The notes: generated from the letters alone by a model not told the origin. A stretch of DNA of 64,000 nucleotides from Bradyrhizobium commune (GCF_015624505.1 NZ_CP061379.1:310001-374000), one strand, 5' to 3'. Numbered from the stretch's first letter, positions 1 through 10,565 are shown. Program-made: numbers and translations.

Positions 1-255
1 TGGGGTGACGCGATCGGTGGTCCGCTGGCTCCGATCTTTGGCCGTCACATCGTCGATGTCCCGGTCTCGACAAAGCAGGCAGGTGGCGCGGATTTCTTCA
101 CCCACACCGCCTATTGGGATGTCGATCGGGAGCCCGATACCCACAACGCGCCCCACATCGTCGCGTTGCGCGACGCGGTGGACCTCGCCGAGTCTGGATC
201 GGCGATCGCCATTATCGATCGCGGCGAGAATGCGCTGGATGGAGACGCAGGCTAG
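1..255 (+). CDS. C-terminal fragment of an unidentified protein
   Basis: The reading frame is open from the first base and stops at TAG (253-255), leaving 84 C-terminal residues. They include an HIVDVPVS stretch, an FFTHTAYWD segment and an acidic, helix-like end. The THxxYW wording resembles the C-terminal part of some lipase/esterase-like hydrolases, but no catalytic motif is visible, so this is only a guess. The stop codon touches a palindromic repeat that begins at 255. The 5' part lies outside the window. Confidence 0.5.
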   Translation, partial: WGDAIGGPLAPIFGRHIVDVPVSTKQAGGADFFTHTAYWDVDREPDTHNAPHIVALRDAVDLAESGSAIAIIDRGENALDGDAG

Positions 256-330
256 AGCATGATCCGGGAAAGTGTGCAGCGGTTTTCCCTCGCGACAAAC
301 GCGAAGCGCGTTTGCGCGGAGATCATGCTC
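255..330. repeat. Palindromic intergenic repeat with GAGCATGATC ends
   Basis: The outer arms GAGCATGATC (255-264) and GATCATGCTC (321-330) are exact inverted copies. Between them lie a CGGTTTTCC segment and an inner GCGAAGCGCG-type hairpin. Elements of this shape are common between rhizobial genes. It overlaps the last base of the upstream stop codon, so it may act as a 3' hairpin for that transcript (inference). Confidence 0.6.
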
Positions 331-340
331 AGCTTCGTAA

Positions 341-424
341 GGTGGGCAAGGGCGCTCTTGCGCCGTGCCCACCATCGTCATCCGGGGTCTCAAGTGGTGG
401 GCACGCTTTCGCTTTGCCCACCCC
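341..424. repeat. Palindromic repeat, GGTGGGCA...TGCCCACC type
   Basis: GGTGGGCAAGGGCGC at 341-355 and GCGCCGTGCCCACC just after it form one hairpin. A second GGTGGGCACG...TTTGCCCACC hairpin follows, ending at about 424. The pair lies between the 5' gene fragment and the 3' end of typA, which reads toward it. It is unlike the other repeat families in the window except in being GC-rich and palindromic. Confidence 0.5.
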
Positions 425-446
425 GACGCACTACGGGTGCGGTAGC

Positions 447-2273
<1,827 letters not shown>

Positions 2274-2535
2274 GAGTGAGCTTCTTTGCGGTCGAACAAT
2301 GGGTTAAGCGCGATCTCGCCGGTCAAGCCGGGACCTCTTCACGGACAACGCTGGAAACGTGGAAAACGGGGCCTGCTACGCCCAAAAGGGAAGCCCGGCC
2401 ATATCGACCGGGCACCCTGTGCGTTTGCGGCGCAATATATGCAAAAACCGCCAAAAAACAATGCGTTCTTTGGCCTTTGGTGGACTGAATTTTGCCCGGG
2501 AATCCCCGGGGCTTAGGTGGGGTCCGGACCGGGCC

Positions 2536-2796
2536 TTAGGGCTTTCGTCCCCTGACGGCTGCCCAGATCAGGGCGACGCCTCCAGCGCCGACCGCCAGCC
2601 CCAGGAAGACGAATGGCGCGATGCCGTCTTCGATCTTTCCTCCCTCGACCACGGACATCCCGCCGAACAGCAGCGCGCAGAGGCCCGGCAGCAACATGAT
2701 GATCCCGAACAGCACCATGATCGCGGTCAGGCAGCCGCTGCGCGCCTGGCTGGGTGTTGGGACAGGTGGCAGAATCGGCGGGGGCGTGTCGCTCAT
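2536..2796 (-). CDS. Small two-helix membrane protein, last gene of the Lgt-like/radical SAM operon
   Basis: An 86-residue protein with a Pro-rich cytoplasm-like N-terminus (PPPILPPVPTP) followed by two hydrophobic segments, about residues 24-46 and 61-80, and a basic RGRKP end. I do not recognise a family. Its ATG overlaps the stop of the radical SAM gene by four bases (2793-2796), indicating translational coupling, so it probably works with that enzyme. A subunit or membrane anchor role is inference from position only. Confidence 0.75.
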   Translation of the reverse strand: MSDTPPPILPPVPTPSQARSGCLTAIMVLFGIIMLLPGLCALLFGGMSVVEGGKIEDGIAPFVFLGLAVGAGGVALIWAAVRGRKP

Positions 2797-4238
2797 CGTG
2801 GTACCCCCTCGCTCTGCATTGCCCCGCGATAGGTCTGTCCTTCGAGTTCGGCGCGGATCCGGCCGATCGCACCATTGCGGTAGAATAGATTATAGGTGTC
2901 GAACGGAATGATTGCGCCCTGCTCCGTCACGAAATGGATGCAGCTGCGCTTGACGTTGCCGACGCAGAAATTGAAGCGATCGAGAAACTGCACGATGGTG
3001 ACGCGGAACACGTTCTCGTAGGTCAGCCCTTCCGGCACCTCGAAGCTCGGCAGGCAGCACAGCAATTCGCAGACGCGCTCGGACGTGTTGAGCGGGCCTG
3101 ACGACAGCGAGAACAGATCGATGAATTTTTCGCGCAACATCGGATATTTTTCCGGGCTGATGGTGTTGGGCATCACCGCAACCAGCTGCTCCTGCGGGAT
3201 CAGCGAGGTCAGCGGCAGCACCTTCTCGCCATTGCGCAGGCCGTAGCCGATCGAGATGCTTTCGGGATTGCAGGGCAGCGGGATCATGTCCTTGTCGCCG
3301 AACACGCCGGTTTCGACCACACGCCGGCGGATCTCCGACAGCATGATGCGGTCGGTGTCCTTATCGAAATTCTCGTTGCGGCCGGCGTCCTGCACCGGCT
3401 GGAGCGTGACGCCGCGCACGCATTTCCAGGAGAGTGCGTGGCGGACGATGTCGCCGATCTCGGCGTCGTTGACGCCGCGCTTGATGGTCGCCACCAGCGT
3501 GGTCGACACACCGAAATGCTCGAGATTTTCCAGCGCCTGCTGCCGGATTTTTCGCAAGTCCGCGCCGCGCAGATCGACCAGCGCGTCGCGCTGAAGCGAA
3601 TCGAACTGGAGATAGACCTCCAGCCCGCGCCTGTTCTCGGCGAGCCGCGCCACGAAGTCCTTTTCGCGGGCGATGCGCAGGCCATTGGTGTTGATCATGA
3701 CGTGGCGGATCGGGCGGGCGCGCACCGCGTCCAGGATCGCGAAGAAGTCCGGATGCAGTGTCGGTTCGCCGCCGGAGATCTGGACGAGATCGGGTTCGCC
3801 CTCGCTTTCGACCAGCGCGTCGAGCATCTTCTCGATCGTCGCGAGCGGCGTGAACTTCGTTCGCGCCGGCGTGGACTCGGCGAAGCAGACCGGGCAGGTG
3901 AGATTGCAGTGCTCGGTGATCTCGATCAGCGCGAGGCAGGAATGCTGCTCGTGGTCGGGGCAGAGGCCGCAATCATAGGGGCAGCCGAATTCGGTGTGAC
4001 GCTGGAAAGCGAGGGGGCGGTCGCCCGGCTTGATGAAATCCTTGCACAGGCGCCAATAGGCTGCGTCGGTCGAAACCAGCGTCGACTGCACGCCATGCTC
4101 CCTGCAACGCTTTTCGTACCAGACCTCGTTGCCGAGGATCTGGATCTTGGTCGGCACCAGCTTCAGGCAGGTCTCGCAGAGCGACTGGGTCTGGCCCCAG
4201 AAGATATAGGGGCGCGACTTACGCAACGGCGCGTTCAT
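2793..4238 (-). CDS. Radical SAM protein of the MJ0619/Tes-like type
   Basis: A 481-residue radical SAM enzyme. The SAM-cluster motif CNLTCPVC uses C111, C115 and C118. Unusually many cysteines precede it: C21 and C24, C45 (CREHG), and C86, C90, C93 and C101 in a CPYDCGLCPDHEQHSC segment, suggesting extra metal centres. SGGEPTLHPDF follows as the SAM-binding GGE region. The C-terminal part contains CIHFVTEQGAIIPFDTYN. This layout is what I recall for the MJ0619 group, whose archaeal member Tes couples lipid chains; assignment is by motif only. It starts 20 bp inside the Lgt-like gene and overlaps the next gene by 4 bp, so the three form one operon. The substrate is unknown. Confidence 0.85.
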   Translation of the reverse strand: MNAPLRKSRPYIFWGQTQSLCETCLKLVPTKIQILGNEVWYEKRCREHGVQSTLVSTDAAYWRLCKDFIKPGDRPLAFQRHTEFGCPYDCGLCPDHEQHSCLALIEITEHCNLTCPVCFAESTPARTKFTPLATIEKMLDALVESEGEPDLVQISGGEPTLHPDFFAILDAVRARPIRHVMINTNGLRIAREKDFVARLAENRRGLEVYLQFDSLQRDALVDLRGADLRKIRQQALENLEHFGVSTTLVATIKRGVNDAEIGDIVRHALSWKCVRGVTLQPVQDAGRNENFDKDTDRIMLSEIRRRVVETGVFGDKDMIPLPCNPESISIGYGLRNGEKVLPLTSLIPQEQLVAVMPNTISPEKYPMLREKFIDLFSLSSGPLNTSERVCELLCCLPSFEVPEGLTYENVFRVTIVQFLDRFNFCVGNVKRSCIHFVTEQGAIIPFDTYNLFYRNGAIGRIRAELEGQTYRGAMQSEGVPR

Positions 4239-4935
4239 GCACAGGCCTCGCTTTGGGCGCCGTCGCCAGCATGACGGCGGCGTAGAGCAGGATGGACAGC
4301 GACAGCAGGTGAAACAGCGTGAAGGGGCCGATCAGCGTGCCATAGGGCTTGAGGAATTCCCACAGGAAGCGCTGCGCCCCATAATAGAGCAGAACCAGGT
4401 AGAAGCCATTGGTGATCGCAAACGCGTTCCGGTTCAAGACAGCCAGCACATAGACAGCCGCGAACACGGCCATCGCGGCGCTCTCGTAGAGCTGAACGGG
4501 ATGGCGAGGAACGCCGTCGCCGAAATCATGGCCCCAGGGCAGCGCCGTCGGCGTGCCATAGGTGAAATCGTCGAGGCCCGCGAAATAGCAGCCGAGCCGC
4601 CCGATCGCGATGCCGAGGGCCAGCGGCAGCGCAAACCGCGCGCCGGTGCGGACGTTGATGCCGGCCTGCCATTTGTAGAGCTCGACCGCCACGATGCCGC
4701 CGGCGAGCGCGCCCTCGACCGAGCGCGCAATGCCGCTCTCGCCCGACAGCCACAGATTGGCGGAGCCGAACAGATAGGCGCCAAGGCCGGCGCCGAACAC
4801 CAGCGCGGCGATGTAGGGCAGTTCGAAGGATTGCGCGGGAAACTGCAAGCCTTGTCGCGACAGCCAGTAAACCGCAGCACCCGCCGCCAGCCACGCCGCA
4901 ATATCGAAGACAGTGTGAAGGAATGCCCCGCTCAT
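4219..4935 (-). CDS. Prolipoprotein diacylglyceryl transferase (Lgt)-like membrane protein
   Basis: A 238-residue polytopic membrane protein with about seven hydrophobic segments. GRLGCYFAG (residues 112-120) and HPVQLYE (145-151) match the two hallmark Lgt regions (GRxGNFxNxE and HPxQLYE). The Asn of the first motif is replaced by Cys, and no clear second Asn-Gly-Glu is present. Canonical Lgt moves diacylglycerol from phosphatidylglycerol to lipoprotein cysteines. This shorter, divergent copy is probably a paralogue acting on another acceptor (inference). It is the first gene of an operon with the radical SAM enzyme, which overlaps its 3' end. Confidence 0.85.
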   Translation of the reverse strand: MSGAFLHTVFDIAAWLAAGAAVYWLSRQGLQFPAQSFELPYIAALVFGAGLGAYLFGSANLWLSGESGIARSVEGALAGGIVAVELYKWQAGINVRTGARFALPLALGIAIGRLGCYFAGLDDFTYGTPTALPWGHDFGDGVPRHPVQLYESAAMAVFAAVYVLAVLNRNAFAITNGFYLVLLYYGAQRFLWEFLKPYGTLIGPFTLFHLLSLSILLYAAVMLATAPKARPVHERAVA

Positions 4936-5020
4936 GCGGGACGCAGGCTAGCACGGGGGACGTTTGCCGTCGAACGCCGGCATCCTCTCCCGGAGCGGCG
5001 GGTGTCGAGGGAGCGCGAGA

Positions 5021-5788
5021 CTAGCTCGCGGTGCTCGCCTCCTCGGTCGGATAGACCCCGCGCAGCACCTCCTCGAAATGCATCTTCACGGCGTCGTTGC
5101 AGAGGCAGGCGCGCATCCGCAGACCGTCATGGTTGCGGACCAGGATCGAGCCGCGCCGCGTGTCCAGCACGCCTTCGGCCTTGAACGATTGCAGCACGCG
5201 GCTCGCATAGCTGCGGCCGACCCCGAGCAGCGTCGCAAGCTGCTCATGCGTCAGCGGGACGCTGCTCTCGTCGCCGGTCCGCTCCATCGCCGCGATGATC
5301 CATTTCGCCGTGCGCTGCTCGATCGAGTGGATGGCGTTGCAGGCGGTGGACTGGAAGATCTGTGCCAGCATGCAGTCGGCGTAGCGGGCGAAGATGTTGC
5401 GCAGCGACGGCGAGCGCGCTTTGGCTGCCTCCAGCTTGGCGACGTGGATCCGCGCAAACGGCCCGCCGAACTTCACGCAGATGCGGGTATAGGCCGGCAG
5501 GAAGCCCTCGCTGACGATGCCGCCGACGGCGCCTTCGCGGCCGACCAGGATGGTCTCGACATCGCGGCCGTCTTCATTGGGGACGAGAAAGGTCGCGAGC
5601 GACGGCCCGCAGGGAAAGTGCACGACCTGGACATTGTCGCCGGGACTGTACAGCAGATCGCCGGCCGCAGCGTCGTCGACGCTGACATGCGGTGCGAGCA
5701 GCGCGTAGTCCGCTGCGCTCAGGCGCCGCAGCAGATTATTGGCCGGTCGACTACTGACCTCGTTTGCCTTGCTGATACGCGCATCCAT
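5021..5788 (-). CDS. Crp/Fnr-family transcriptional regulator
   Basis: 255 residues. A cNMP-binding-type beta-roll spans about residues 20-120 (LLYSPGDNVQVVHFPCG, VGREGAVGG), followed by a long dimer helix (120-165). A C-terminal winged helix spans 178-215, with recognition region HEQLATLLGVGRSYASRVLQ. The N-terminal cysteine cluster of oxygen-sensing FNR/FixK proteins is absent, so it is not an Fe-S sensor. The Lgt-like gene lies downstream on the same strand after an 85 bp gap, and the response regulator is divergent. The ligand and targets cannot be read from the sequence. Confidence 0.9.
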   Translation of the reverse strand: MDARISKANEVSSRPANNLLRRLSAADYALLAPHVSVDDAAAGDLLYSPGDNVQVVHFPCGPSLATFLVPNEDGRDVETILVGREGAVGGIVSEGFLPAYTRICVKFGGPFARIHVAKLEAAKARSPSLRNIFARYADCMLAQIFQSTACNAIHSIEQRTAKWIIAAMERTGDESSVPLTHEQLATLLGVGRSYASRVLQSFKAEGVLDTRRGSILVRNHDGLRMRACLCNDAVKMHFEEVLRGVYPTEEASTAS

Positions 5789-5952
5789 CGTGAACTCCCG
5801 ATCCTCCTTTCCACACTAGCGAGTTCCGTCCACCGGCTGTGTGCACAAGTGGACAGACTGGAGAACTCTGATGTGGTGGGTTTCGTTCCGGGAACCCTCC
5901 GGTGCGCTGGGCGCAGGCATCGTGTCGCGGCCGTCCTGATCCGAGAAACCTC

Positions 5953-6351
5953 ATGCTCCAAGATGCGATCATGGCCCCCGTTCTTTCCGATGGCTCAGAC
6001 TGTCCTGCCGATGTCCTGATCGTGGAGGACGATCCGATCATCGCGATCGATTTCGAGGACCGTCTGCTCGGCTTTGGCGTGACGAAGGTACGCACCGTGG
6101 GGTCGGTCGCGCAGGCGTTGAAGGCGATCGCGGCGCGTGCGCCGGATTTCGCGCTGCTCGACGTCGAGCTGATCCGCGAGAAGAGCTTTGCGATTGCCGA
6201 GCGGCTGGCCGCGCTCGACATCCCCTTCGTCTTCGTCACCGGCTACGGCGCGGAGACGAGCATTCCCGCGCAGTTTGCGGCACGGCCACGGCTGCAAAAG
6301 CCGTGCTCCAGCGATGCGCTGGAGGCGGCATTACAGATGCGCGGCGCCTGA
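5953..6351 (+). CDS. Single-domain response regulator (receiver only)
   Basis: With the ATG at 5953 the product is 132 residues and consists only of a CheY-like receiver. The acidic pocket EDD is at 25-27, the phosphoacceptor is D70 (ALLDVE), the switch Thr is T96 (VTGYG) and the conserved Lys is K116 (QKPC). An in-frame start at 5902 would add 17 residues with no domain value, and another ATG is at 5971. There is no output domain, so it probably passes signal to a partner or acts in a phosphorelay. It is divergent from the Crp/Fnr gene and ends 1 bp from the convergent phoD stop. Confidence 0.85.
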   Translation: MLQDAIMAPVLSDGSDCPADVLIVEDDPIIAIDFEDRLLGFGVTKVRTVGSVAQALKAIAARAPDFALLDVELIREKSFAIAERLAALDIPFVFVTGYGAETSIPAQFAARPRLQKPCSSDALEAALQMRGA

Positions 6352-6352
6352 C

Positions 6353-7900
6353 TCAGGCCGATTTCGGATCGAGCGTGGTCGACCACAGCGCGACATCGGC
6401 GCGGTCGCGCAACGTCACCGTCATCTGGCCGGAGGCGCCGTCGATCTTGACATGACCGAAGAACTGCATGCCGGCGGACGGCGGCAGGTTCTGCTTGTCG
6501 AGCCCGGGCGCCTTGACGAAGCGCACCTCCGGTCCAAACGTATTGTCGAGCTCGTTCGGGCCGAACGTGCCGGCGTGCAGCGGGCCGGAGACGAATTCCC
6601 AGAACGGCTCGAAATCCTGGAACTGCGCCTTGTTCGGATCGTAATAGTGCGCTGCCGCGTAATGCACGTCGGCGGTCAGCCACACCGTATTGTTGATCGG
6701 CGCCATCTTGATGAAGCGCAGGATGTCGGCGATCTCGAATTCGCGGCCGCGCACCGGGCCATCGCCTTGCGCGAAGGCTTCCGAGCCCTTCTTGTTGGTC
6801 GCATCGTCATAGACGATCAGGCTGAGCGGCATGTCGGAGGCGATCACCTTCCAGGTCGCGCGCGAATTCAGCAGGCCGCGCTTGAGCCAGGCCATCTGAT
6901 CCGGCCCGAGGAAATAGGCCGCCGGGCCGTAAGACGTCTCCAGGTTCGGGCCGTTGCCGCCGCGATAGCTGCGCTCGTCGAGCACGAACACGTCGAGATG
7001 CGGACCGTAGGAGATCTGGCGATAGACCCGGCCGGGCTCGACGATGCTCTCGCGCATCGGATACATCTCGTGGAAGGCGCGCGCGGCACGCGCCGCCAGC
7101 AGCGTGATGTTGTGCTCCTTGTAGGTCGCCGGCAGCTCCTTCGACAGCGACCAGTTGTTGGTCACCTCGTGATCGTCCCACTGCACGAAGATCGGCACCT
7201 CGGCATTGAAGGCGCGGACATTGTCGTCGGTGAAATTGTACTTGTGCGCGGCGCGGTACTCGTCGAGCGTCTCGGCGACCTTGGCCTTCTCGGGGATGGT
7301 GACGTTCTTCCAGGTCTTGCCGTCGGCAAGCTTGACCTCGGCGGGGATCACGCCGTCGGCATAGATGGTGTCGCCGGAGTGCAGGAAGAAATCCGGACGG
7401 CTCTTGCGCATGGCCGAGAAGGTGAACATGCCGCCGTCGTCGGGATTGATGCCCCAGCCTTGACCTGCGACGTCGCCGCCCCAGACGAAGCTGACGTCGC
7501 GGCGGTCGGCGGGCGCGGTGCGGAAGCGGCCGACCACCGGCTCGCCCTCGATCGCGGTGTGGGAGAGATCGCGGAAGCGGACGCGGTAGAAGATGTCCTG
7601 GCCGCTTGGAAGATTCTCCACCAGCATCTTGGCGGTGAAGTCGCTCTCGGGGAGCGCCGCGATCGGCGGCAGCGCGCGCGCGTCCTTGAATGATTCCGTC
7701 GTCGCCACCTCGACCAGCATCTGCGACGGCCGGTCGGCGCGCGCCCAGACCACGCCGCCGTCGACGGTGACGTCACCGGACTGCACGCCGTGGGTCACGG
7801 CCGGCCGATCGGCCGCGCGCGACAGATGCGGCATCGCGATCGCGCCAAGCGCGCCGGCGCTGGTGGTGAGGAAATTGCGGCGGGAGAATTTGATCTTCAT
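6353..7900 (-). CDS. phoD: Alkaline phosphatase D, Tat-exported
   Basis: 515 residues from the ATG at 7900, which has GGGGAG about 7 nt upstream; the longer frame from 7951 lacks this. The N-terminus SRRNFLTTSAG is a twin-arginine signal, as expected for PhoD, a periplasmic Ca/Fe-dependent phosphomono/diesterase used under phosphate starvation. Metal and catalytic regions are visible: WGGDVAGQG, HSGDTIYADG, QWDDHEVTNN, VLDERSYRG and TADVHYAAAHYY. The N-terminal Fn3-like domain (HGVQSGDVTVDGGVVWARAD) is present. No Pho box was identified by eye. Confidence 0.93.
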   Translation of the reverse strand: MKIKFSRRNFLTTSAGALGAIAMPHLSRAADRPAVTHGVQSGDVTVDGGVVWARADRPSQMLVEVATTESFKDARALPPIAALPESDFTAKMLVENLPSGQDIFYRVRFRDLSHTAIEGEPVVGRFRTAPADRRDVSFVWGGDVAGQGWGINPDDGGMFTFSAMRKSRPDFFLHSGDTIYADGVIPAEVKLADGKTWKNVTIPEKAKVAETLDEYRAAHKYNFTDDNVRAFNAEVPIFVQWDDHEVTNNWSLSKELPATYKEHNITLLAARAARAFHEMYPMRESIVEPGRVYRQISYGPHLDVFVLDERSYRGGNGPNLETSYGPAAYFLGPDQMAWLKRGLLNSRATWKVIASDMPLSLIVYDDATNKKGSEAFAQGDGPVRGREFEIADILRFIKMAPINNTVWLTADVHYAAAHYYDPNKAQFQDFEPFWEFVSGPLHAGTFGPNELDNTFGPEVRFVKAPGLDKQNLPPSAGMQFFGHVKIDGASGQMTVTLRDRADVALWSTTLDPKSA

Positions 7901-8008
7901 GCAAGGCTCCCCAATGTCGCGAGGGGCGGTCGCCCGAGCGGCAGCCGCCACGATGAAGTCAGACGCTATATTGAGACATTGTGACGCAGCAATTACGCGC
8001 GCAAGCGC

Positions 8009-9454
8009 TTATGCGTTGCCTGCGGCGCGGAATTGGGCGCCGGCGCGTTGCAGGTTCTGCGGCAGGCTGAACAGCACGGCCTTGCGGTCGGCGACGGCGG
8101 CGTGGAACTGGTCGAGCACGATGTTGAAGGCGGTCAGCGCCGCCTCCTCGATCGCGCCGTGATCGTAGCAGCGCAGCGTGTCGCGCAGGATCTCGTCGGC
8201 CTCGGCCTGCATCTGGTCGAGCTCGTCGGCCGCCTCGCTCTTGCGGGCGACGGCGATCATGTCGAGCAGGCGGTCGCGCAGATGGCTGTTGTTGTCGCGC
8301 TCGTCCTTCTTCAGATAGCCGGCGAACCATGCGCCGATCGAGCCGGTGGCGGAGAGCGCCATCAGGCCCCACCAGATGAAATCGCTGTATTTGTCGAGGA
8401 AGGTTTTCTCCTCGCCGTCGACGAAGGCGGCCGCACCCGGATGCACGGGAATGACGGCGTCCTTGTCGGTATCCGGCGTTTCGATCTTCGCGGCCTGCGG
8501 GAAATCCGTCAGCAGTTGCTGACGCACGGCGAAGAGCTGCCGGGTGAAGGCCGCAACCGTGGTCTCGGACAGGCCTTTGCGCGCCACCACGTGATGCGAG
8601 AAGCTGATCGTCTTGACCTCGTCGTCGGGACGATCGGGCGAGCCGCCATAGGTGCCGGCGGGGATCTCGGACGCTTCATAGACCGGATGGTTCTGCGCGA
8701 TGGCGTCGGCCGAATCGATTGCGAGGAATGTCGGCGTGCCGCCGTCCTTGGCGGAGGCGGCGATCGCGTCCGCGGTGATCTTGCTGTTGACGGGGCCCGC
8801 CGCGAGATAGACGTCGGCCTTCTGGGCCTTGATCGCCTCGGCCACTTCGCTCGCCGGGAATTGCACGATCTCGACCTTGGCCGGATCGATTCCGTATTGC
8901 TGGAGGATCACCTTGAGCAGATTGACGTTGGCCTGGGTCTTGCCGACTACGCCGACGCGATGGCCTGCGAGCTGCGAGACCTTGGTGATCTTGGCGCCCT
9001 TCTTCTTGCCCTTGCCAGGCACGGACCACAGCACCACGACATTCTTGCGCAACGTCGCAACCGCCTGCGCGTTCTTGGGGACATCGAGATCGCCGCGCAC
9101 GATGGCGAGATCGGCCTTGCTCTCGGCGATCGTCTCGGCGCTCGCGGTGGCGCCGTCGGTCTGGATCGGGCGCAGCCGGACATAGCTCTTGTTCTGCGCG
9201 AAGGCCTGGGTCAGCGCCTGCACCACCTTGACGTCGTCGCTGTTGGCGGGGCCGACTGCGATCTTCAGCGTCACCGGTCGCATCGCGAAATAATAGCCCC
9301 CGGCGAGGGCGCCGATGACCGCAAGCACCAGCGCCAGAGACACGAGCGCGGTCTTCCGCGCCGCGGATCGCGGCGAAGGCGGAGAGGGCGCTTCGGCCAG
9401 GTCCAATCCCCCGGTCATCGATCTCCCAAACAGGCGCTTCAGGCTCAGTTTCAT
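8009..9454 (-). CDS. Membrane-anchored TAXI-family solute-binding protein with C-terminal membrane segment
   Basis: 481 residues. An N-terminal transmembrane segment (about 35-57) is followed by a TAXI-type binding domain (about 60-345; KIAVGPANSDD, LAIVRGDLD, GHRVGVVGKTQANVNLLK). A second hydrophobic segment (about 360-381) and a charged 100-residue tail rich in Asp/Glu/Arg come last. TAXI proteins are normally free periplasmic receptors of TRAP transporters, of about 320-390 residues. Here both ends are tethered and the tail should be cytoplasmic. No DctM/DctQ-type permease gene is nearby. A sensor-like role is possible but is inference. Confidence 0.85.
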   Translation of the reverse strand: MKLSLKRLFGRSMTGGLDLAEAPSPPSPRSAARKTALVSLALVLAVIGALAGGYYFAMRPVTLKIAVGPANSDDVKVVQALTQAFAQNKSYVRLRPIQTDGATASAETIAESKADLAIVRGDLDVPKNAQAVATLRKNVVVLWSVPGKGKKKGAKITKVSQLAGHRVGVVGKTQANVNLLKVILQQYGIDPAKVEIVQFPASEVAEAIKAQKADVYLAAGPVNSKITADAIAASAKDGGTPTFLAIDSADAIAQNHPVYEASEIPAGTYGGSPDRPDDEVKTISFSHHVVARKGLSETTVAAFTRQLFAVRQQLLTDFPQAAKIETPDTDKDAVIPVHPGAAAFVDGEEKTFLDKYSDFIWWGLMALSATGSIGAWFAGYLKKDERDNNSHLRDRLLDMIAVARKSEAADELDQMQAEADEILRDTLRCYDHGAIEEAALTAFNIVLDQFHAAVADRKAVLFSLPQNLQRAGAQFRAAGNA

Positions 9455-9604
9455 CTTGGCCGGCGATTTACGCCGGGAAGTGTAGCAAATTTCTTGTCCG
9501 GCGGGGTTACATCTCCGTCATGGTTAGCGGATGGACGACATCCCGGTGAACCCGGGCCTAAGCACGGTGTTAGGGTAAAGTTCCCCTGAAGGACGGAGGC
9601 GGTC

Positions 9605-9895
9605 ATGGCAGAGCGGTTGTCAGCGGAGGCGCGCAAGCAGGCGCTGGGCGGTATCCCGGGCTGGACCGAGGTTTCGGGCCGCGACGCCATCGGGAAGACC
9701 TTTGTCTTCAAGGATTTCAACGAGGCCTTCGGCTTCATGACCCGGGCCGCGCTGGTCGCCGAAAAGATGGATCACCACCCCGAATGGCGCAATGTCTACA
9801 AGACGGTCGAGGTGGTGCTGTCGACCCATGATGCGGGCGGACTCACCGCGCGCGACATCGAGCTTGCCAAGGCAATGAATGCCATCGCCGGCTGA
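9605..9895 (+). CDS. phhB: 4a-hydroxytetrahydrobiopterin dehydratase (pterin carbinolamine dehydratase)
   Basis: 96 residues, the standard length. The family signature is present: [39 protein letters not shown], with the two catalytic histidines in DHHPEW (written here in pieces of the same region, residues about 58-95). It dehydrates 4a-hydroxytetrahydrobiopterin during recycling for aromatic amino acid hydroxylases. No phenylalanine hydroxylase gene is adjacent. A GGAGG ribosome site precedes the ATG. The gene after it, 100 bp downstream, encodes a DUF1232 protein. Confidence 0.93.
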   Translation: MAERLSAEARKQALGGIPGWTEVSGRDAIGKTFVFKDFNEAFGFMTRAALVAEKMDHHPEWRNVYKTVEVVLSTHDAGGLTARDIELAKAMNAIAG

Positions 9896-9996
9896 CGTCT
9901 TGCGGGCACGGACTGCATCCCCATCTTGTGATCGGCAGGGGATGCGGCCATCCGCCGCCCCCGCACCAGGAGTTTTGGACCAAGGAGCTTTGGACT

Positions 9997-10371
9997 ATGG
10001 CTGCCGAACACAGCGTCGGCTTCGAGCCGGCTGATCGGCTCGCGGAAGATCGTGAGAGCGTGCGCCGCCGTTTCTGGCGCAAGCTGAAGCGCGTCGTCGC
10101 ACACCTGCCGTTCGCCGAGGACCTGCTCGCCGCCTATTACTGTGCCTTCGATCGGCAGACGCCGCGCCACGTTCAGGCCTCGCTGCTGGGTGCGCTCGCC
10201 TATTTCATCCTGCCGTTCGACTTCATCCCTGACGTGATGCCGGTCCTCGGCTTCACCGATGACGCGGCCGTGCTCGCCACCGCGATCCGCATGGTCGCCA
10301 GCCACATCACCGCCGAGCACCGCGAAGCCGCCCGCGCCGCGTTGAAGCGCGGCGGGGATGAGGCCGCGTAA
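9997..10371 (+). CDS. YkvA/DUF1232-family membrane protein
   Basis: 124 residues starting at the ATG at 9997, which has AAGGAG at 9982-9987; an upstream in-frame start at 9928 has no comparable site. The DUF1232 core is clear: a hydrophobic hairpin LLGALAYFILPFDFIPDVMP followed by LGFTDDAAVLATAI (residues about 66-100). The N-terminal half is charged and helical. Proteins of this family are small, membrane-associated and of unknown function. The downstream gap contains a GTCGTCCCGG-type palindromic repeat. Confidence 0.88.
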   Translation: MAAEHSVGFEPADRLAEDRESVRRRFWRKLKRVVAHLPFAEDLLAAYYCAFDRQTPRHVQASLLGALAYFILPFDFIPDVMPVLGFTDDAAVLATAIRMVASHITAEHREAARAALKRGGDEAA

Positions 10372-10440
10372 CGCCAGCCGCGTTTACGTTGTCACGCCCC
10401 GCGAAAGTGAGGGTGTTGCGCATCGATCTTACCCCACTTT

Positions 10441-10565
10441 CGTCCCGGCGGAGGCCGGGACCCATACCGCGGAATCTACCGCGTGCGGGTGGTGTTAATC
10501 TCGAACGACTAGTCTTCGCCAAACATCTCCCTGGGAGTATGGGTCCCGGCCTTCGCCGGGACGAC
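10441..10565. repeat. Palindromic repeat, CGTCCCGGCGGAGGCCGGGAC family, copy 1
   Basis: The left end is a short hairpin, CGTCCCGGC...GCCGGGACCCATA. The centre has TTCGCCAAACATCTCCCTG, and the right end GTATGGGTCCCGGCCTTCGCCGGGACGAC is the left end inverted. The same plan recurs at 17811, 34836, 53640, 57662 and 61656. This copy separates the convergent DUF1232 and TAXI genes and may act as a bidirectional transcription stop (inference). Confidence 0.8.
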
